Positions 60,796 through 64,000 of a stretch of DNA of 64,000 nt are shown here, one piece after another. The DNA lies in NCBI RefSeq assembly GCF_001412655.1, contig NZ_CP012996.1:4526001-4590000 (forward strand). Reading direction: 5' to 3'. The number at the start of each line of letters is the position of its first letter. Position 1 is the first letter of the stretch. This stretch comes from Pedobacter sp. PACM 27299 (GTDB lineage: Bacteria > Bacteroidota > Bacteroidia > Sphingobacteriales > Sphingobacteriaceae). The notes beneath the pieces were generated by a model that was given only the letters and a program-made list of their open reading frames with translations, did no database searches and was not told the DNA's origin. The position numbers were made by a program, and so were the translations under genes.

Positions 60796-61020
60796 TTATG
60801 GATCTTTTAACTTTTCCATATTTCCCAGCAGTTCCTTCAAATCTGAATAGCAAGTCAGTACGCGCAGCCTTTCCTGCCGGTTTGTTTTAATGGAAACCTG
60901 ATAAGCCCAAGACCTGTACAGCTGATATAAAACATCCCATACTTCTTCCGGAGGATAGTCTTTCAAGAAAGACCGTACCAATAAATTTAACCGATGTGAT
61001 TGCTTACGATTTAGCCGCAT
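60796..61020 (-). CDS. Small protein of unknown function (74 aa)
   Basis: A basic, helical small protein (LNRKQSHRLNLLVRSFL, PPEEVWDVLYQLYRSWAY, KELLGNMEKL) with no signal peptide. An in-frame TGA lies shortly before the ATG, so the start is firm. The composition looks like real coding, but I recognise no family. Confidence 0.5.
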   Translation of the reverse strand: MRLNRKQSHRLNLLVRSFLKDYPPEEVWDVLYQLYRSWAYQVSIKTNRQERLRVLTCYSDLKELLGNMEKLKDP

Positions 61021-61437
61021 CTTTAATCATTTCCATTATCCGTAAAAAATATCTGCTGCTTTTGCAGCTTTACTTTAAGCTGTACGATTTGCCCAGAATA
61101 CCTCGAAATACCAGCGTACTGGGTATTTCGGCAACTGTCCTTTCCATGGCATTTTTTCCATAGAGAGGAAATGTACATGGATTTTGCTGACAAAACAAAG
61201 CCATCATAAAAAAGCATACTCTTTTCCTACTGAGATAATTTTACGTTAATAATTTAATGAAAAAGGGATGGGATAAATTGATAGTCAGGCTTAAACAAAT
61301 TTAAACCAGCTAATCGAAGCTATATATTTTAATCTATTGAGTGGTTATAAAAAAGTAATTATCTTCTTTTACCTTTTAAAATTTACAAAGCAAATCCATT
61401 AGGAATAAACTAGTAATTTTTAGGATCAATAATTGCG
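61021..61437. other. 417-base region upstream of the DUF389 gene
   Basis: It is AT-rich and without a convincing gene. A 64-codon minus frame (61023-61217) ends two bases before the small-protein ATG but looks like chance. It contains a hairpin at 61104-61130 (CGAAATACC pairs with GGTATTTCG, and an inner CCAG pairs with CTGG). The promoter of the 61438 gene should lie near the right end, but I see no exact TAnnTTTG. Confidence 0.5.
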
Positions 61438-62772
61438 ATGATTTTAAAAATACAGACCATGAATGAGCTATACAGCGTACTCAAAAAGTTTTTCAATTAT
61501 CGATTCAACTTACAGGAAGATAGTGCTCCGCAGGCAGAAACTATCGCCTCAATCAAGAAGAATGTTGCTTTTAAAGGTGCCAATTTATGGACTTTGATTT
61601 TCGCGATTTTTGTAGCGTGTATAGGACTAAACGTTAACTCTACGGCAGTCATTATTGGTGCGATGCTGATCTCCCCATTGATGGGTCCTATTGTGGGAAT
61701 TGGCCTTGGAATCGGCACTAACGACTTTGATCTGGTTAAAAAGGGACTTAGAAACTTAACCCTGGCCACTATCATCAGCATTATTGCTTCCACGCTATAT
61801 TTTAGTTTTACCCCACTTCATGAGGCTTCTTCAGAGCTACTAGCCAGAACTTCGCCATCTATATGGGATGTTTTTATTGCTACTTTAGGTGGATTAGCAG
61901 GTATTGTAGCTGCGACCAGAAAAGAAAAAAGTAATGTAATTCCAGGTGTAGCCATCGCAACGGCCTTAATGCCTCCATTATGTACTGCCGGATTCGGAAT
62001 TGCCACCGGAAATTTGTACTATTTTATGGGGGCAATTTATCTGTACTTCATCAATAGTGTCTTTATTTGCGTGTCTACCTTTCTGATCGTTCGTTACCTG
62101 AAATTCAGAAAGAAAACTTTTGAGAACAAAGAGGATGAACAAAAAGTAAGTCGTTATATCTGGATCGTGGTGATGATTACCATCGCCCCAAGTATTTACC
62201 TTACTTATCAGATCGTAGGTAAAAGTATATTTGAAAACAATGCAAACAGATTTATCAGTCAGCAGTTAAATTACACCAATACACAGGTGATTTCGAAAAA
62301 GCTGAAGTACAATAGAAAAGGAAGTGAAATTGACTTGCTACTGCTTGGTGCAGAACTTTCCCCGCTGCAATTGGATTCTTTAACCAAAAAACTCCCTAAC
62401 TATCAGCTGAAAGGAACAAAGTTATTGATCAGGCAGGGCTTGAATGCTAAAAATGAAGTAGATCTTTCCCAGATAAAAGCCAGCATTCTGGAAGATGTTT
62501 TTAAAAGCAATAGCGAATCTACTACTGTTAATGATCCGTTACAGTTATTGCTGCCAGATTTAAAGCCAGAACTCCGGGTACTTTATCCAGATTTAAAAAA
62601 TTACAGCATCAGCAATACTGTATTTAACAGACTGGATTCTAATCAGTCGGATACGCTCACAATGGTGGTGGCTTCTTTTTACAAGCCGATTCCAATAGCT
62701 GATCAGGATAGGCTGAGGTTGTGGTTGAAAAGCAGGGTAAAAGCAGATTCTTTAAAGCTGATTGTTTTGTAA
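61438..62772 (+). CDS. DUF389 family membrane protein (444 aa)
   Basis: The family core is clear: NVNSTAVIIGAMLISPLMGPIVGIGLGIG, LATIISIIASTLYF and GVAIATALMPPLCTAGFGIATGN, followed by two further spans, giving about six to seven membrane segments in residues 50-265. The C-terminal 170 residues are soluble and carry a short LLGAELSPLQLDSLTKKLPNYQLKGTKLLIRQ segment. Function of the family is not established. A second ATG at 61459 (MNELYSVLKK) could be the real start. Confidence 0.88.
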   Translation: MILKIQTMNELYSVLKKFFNYRFNLQEDSAPQAETIASIKKNVAFKGANLWTLIFAIFVACIGLNVNSTAVIIGAMLISPLMGPIVGIGLGIGTNDFDLVKKGLRNLTLATIISIIASTLYFSFTPLHEASSELLARTSPSIWDVFIATLGGLAGIVAATRKEKSNVIPGVAIATALMPPLCTAGFGIATGNLYYFMGAIYLYFINSVFICVSTFLIVRYLKFRKKTFENKEDEQKVSRYIWIVVMITIAPSIYLTYQIVGKSIFENNANRFISQQLNYTNTQVISKKLKYNRKGSEIDLLLLGAELSPLQLDSLTKKLPNYQLKGTKLLIRQGLNAKNEVDLSQIKASILEDVFKSNSESTTVNDPLQLLLPDLKPELRVLYPDLKNYSISNTVFNRLDSNQSDTLTMVVASFYKPIPIADQDRLRLWLKSRVKADSLKLIVL

Positions 62773-62796
62773 AGAAAGGGCATTCATCTGTAATTC

Positions 62797-63492
62797 CTAG
62801 GGTAGCAAATCAACGTACCAATATCCTGAGACCTCCCCTTCTTCAGCATTTGGTTTTGGAAACTCTTTATATACCTTTTCTCCAAGACTGAATTGAATTG
62901 GGCTCTTAAAAATCGGGCCATCAAAAACAAAGGTATGAAACTCCCCATTCTCGCCGCAAGGATCAATTCCGGCAGGCAGATCGGCGATAAAATGCTCATC
63001 AATCACTCTACCACAGAAACCTTCCAATCCTTTCTGGGCGCAGACTACAATTGTCCGGTATCCCAGCGAAATAAACTCGCTGATCAGTTCTTTTGTATCG
63101 CGTTTCCATAAAGGGAATACAGCCTTTAATCCTATTTGTGACAATTTTTGCTCCCTGTACGTTCTCAAATCCTCCAAGAAAATATCTCCGAAAATTGAAT
63201 ATTCTACTCCTTTACTACGAAGGGCATCCAAGTGTATATGCATACTTTCTTCATAGGCCTCCATGGTTGGTGCTTCAGACAATCGGACCTGGTATAAGGG
63301 GATCCCTATACTTTCCGCCTGGGCAATTAACAGGGCTTCTCTTACTCCGTGCATGCTCACCCGATTAAAAGCTTCATTTACTGTAGTCAATAAACAGCGA
63401 ACTTCGAAAGCATTGGCTGCTAAAATATGGTGTAATGCCAGGCAGCTATCTTTTCCACCACTCCAGTTAAACAGGCTAATCTTTTTATCCAT
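62797..63492 (-). CDS. Dph6/DUF71-like ATP-binding protein, ATP-pyrophosphatase type (231 aa)
   Basis: The N-terminal PP-loop SGGKDSCLALHHIL (residues 10-23) and EYSIFGDIFLEDLRTYREQ and FCGRVIDEHFIADLPAGIDPCGENGEFHTFVFDGPIF match the diphthine-ammonia ligase family, whose second half binds substrate. Bacteria have no diphthamide, so the target must be something else. The enzyme probably adenylates a carboxylate and adds an amine. Neighbours give no clue. Confidence 0.88.
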   Translation of the reverse strand: MDKKISLFNWSGGKDSCLALHHILAANAFEVRCLLTTVNEAFNRVSMHGVREALLIAQAESIGIPLYQVRLSEAPTMEAYEESMHIHLDALRSKGVEYSIFGDIFLEDLRTYREQKLSQIGLKAVFPLWKRDTKELISEFISLGYRTIVVCAQKGLEGFCGRVIDEHFIADLPAGIDPCGENGEFHTFVFDGPIFKSPIQFSLGEKVYKEFPKPNAEEGEVSGYWYVDLLP

Positions 63493-63573
63493 GAGGCTGC
63501 AATATTACAAGAAATTCTGGTGTTGAAGCCAACAAACACACTTTTTTGCTGACATAAACGTTAAATTTAACGT

Positions 63574-64000
63574 ATGAAACTAAAAATAATTCTATTTCTT
63601 CTGGGCTGTCAGACTGCAGTTTACGCACAGAACTTCAAGTTTCCGACCTTAGCAAACCAAGGAAAATCTCTAGCAGATATTGTTCCTGAAAAATGGAAAA
63701 TCCTGGATTCTGTGTCTGGAGATCTGAACCAGGATCATGTAAATGATCTGGCTGTGATTTTAGAATACCATCAGCAAATCCGCGAAAGCAGGGCTTATGG
63801 AGACAATACCACAGACCTCATCACAGAAATCCAAAAACCAAGGATCCTGGCTATCTATTTTAAAACCAGGAACGGTTATCAATTGGCTGCACAAAATAAC
63901 AACTTCATTTTACGGTCGGAAGAAGGCGGTAAAATGGGTGATCCATTACGTCCAATGGGCATTGAACAAGGACAGCTTTCTTTATCCTTTCAAGGAGGTG
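63574..64000 (+). CDS. Secreted protein, C-terminus outside window (at least 142 aa)
   Basis: The frame is open from the ATG at 63574 to the right edge. A signal peptide (MKLKIILFLLGCQTAVYAQ) is followed by the segment SGDLNQDHVNDLAVILEYHQQ, which has the Asp-rich loop of FG-GAP/VCBS-type beta-propeller repeats. The rest (KPRILAIYFKTRNGYQLAAQNN, FILRSEEGGKMGDP) supports a soluble exported domain. It begins on the plus strand, divergent from the Dph6-like gene, with 81 bases between them. Confidence 0.7.
   Translation, partial: MKLKIILFLLGCQTAVYAQNFKFPTLANQGKSLADIVPEKWKILDSVSGDLNQDHVNDLAVILEYHQQIRESRAYGDNTTDLITEIQKPRILAIYFKTRNGYQLAAQNNNFILRSEEGGKMGDPLRPMGIEQGQLSLSFQGG

Noticed and set aside
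61023..61217. 64-codon minus frame before the small 74-aa gene
   Set aside because: Composition is not protein-like and it contains the 61104-61130 hairpin; no homology cue.

Overview
The window looks like chromosome of a Bacteroidota bacterium close to Pedobacter (Sphingobacteriaceae). The signs are AT-rich DNA, promoters of the TTG/TAnnTTTG type, few Shine-Dalgarno sites, a type IX secretion (CHU_C, type B) sorting domain, hybrid beta-propeller/Y_Y_Y sensor kinases, secreted GH29 and GH20 glycosidases, a fatty-acid hydroxylase of the kind found in sphingolipid makers, and PPK1/Ppx. I saw no tRNA, rRNA, CRISPR array, transposase or prophage module. The genus is inference.

Layout. 1-7347 (minus): two very large secreted repeat proteins resembling phage tail fibres, one with a collagen-like stretch; the second runs off the left edge. 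8003-11893 (minus): two secreted glycosidases, one a GH29 fucosidase. 12023-12637 (minus): fatty-acid hydroxylase. 12880-15488 (plus): a quinone/electrophile-stress type set (ring-cleaving dioxygenase, esterase, pirin, degenerate receiver). 15593-20127 (plus): polyphosphate-glucokinase-like ROK kinase, gnd, zwf and pgl, which together form the oxidative pentose phosphate branch. 20598-25414 (plus): three exported proteins that look like a split surface adhesin, the last with the T9SS sorting domain.

25572-31027 (plus) is the most interesting block: a compact seven-gene operon combining a type III polyketide synthase, methyltransferase and flavoprotein with its own dehydratase, FabF-like ketosynthase, acyl carrier protein and phosphopantetheinyl transferase. 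It probably makes a modified phenolic lipid or pyrone from a dedicated acyl-ACP starter. 31053-33997 (minus) is a ppk1-ppx polyphosphate operon. 34107-34969 (minus) is a histone-H1-like Lys/Ala protein broken by a probable one-base deletion.

35121-48018 is mostly housekeeping: YajQ, GNAT, an uncharacterised conserved protein, a double ABC ATPase, MscS, RNase R, polyprenyl synthase, a HisKA-receiver protein without a kinase ATPase domain, an XRE regulator, L27/L21 and a DAACS symporter. The L27 gene is also frameshifted by one base in a homopolymer. 48166-49249 is an ECF sigma factor with a membrane partner. 49315-49566 holds a GC-rich, foldable non-coding element. 49667-55166 includes an AraC/VOC pair divergent from a sensor kinase/LuxR response regulator, with two tandem palindromes between them. 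55248-63492 holds a lipoprotein, GH20, TrxB, an acyl-CoA carboxylase beta subunit, a DUF389 membrane protein and a Dph6-like ATPase. A secreted protein starts at 63574 and runs off the right edge.

The two independent one-base homopolymer deletions, one in an essential ribosomal protein gene, suggest residual consensus errors in this assembly.
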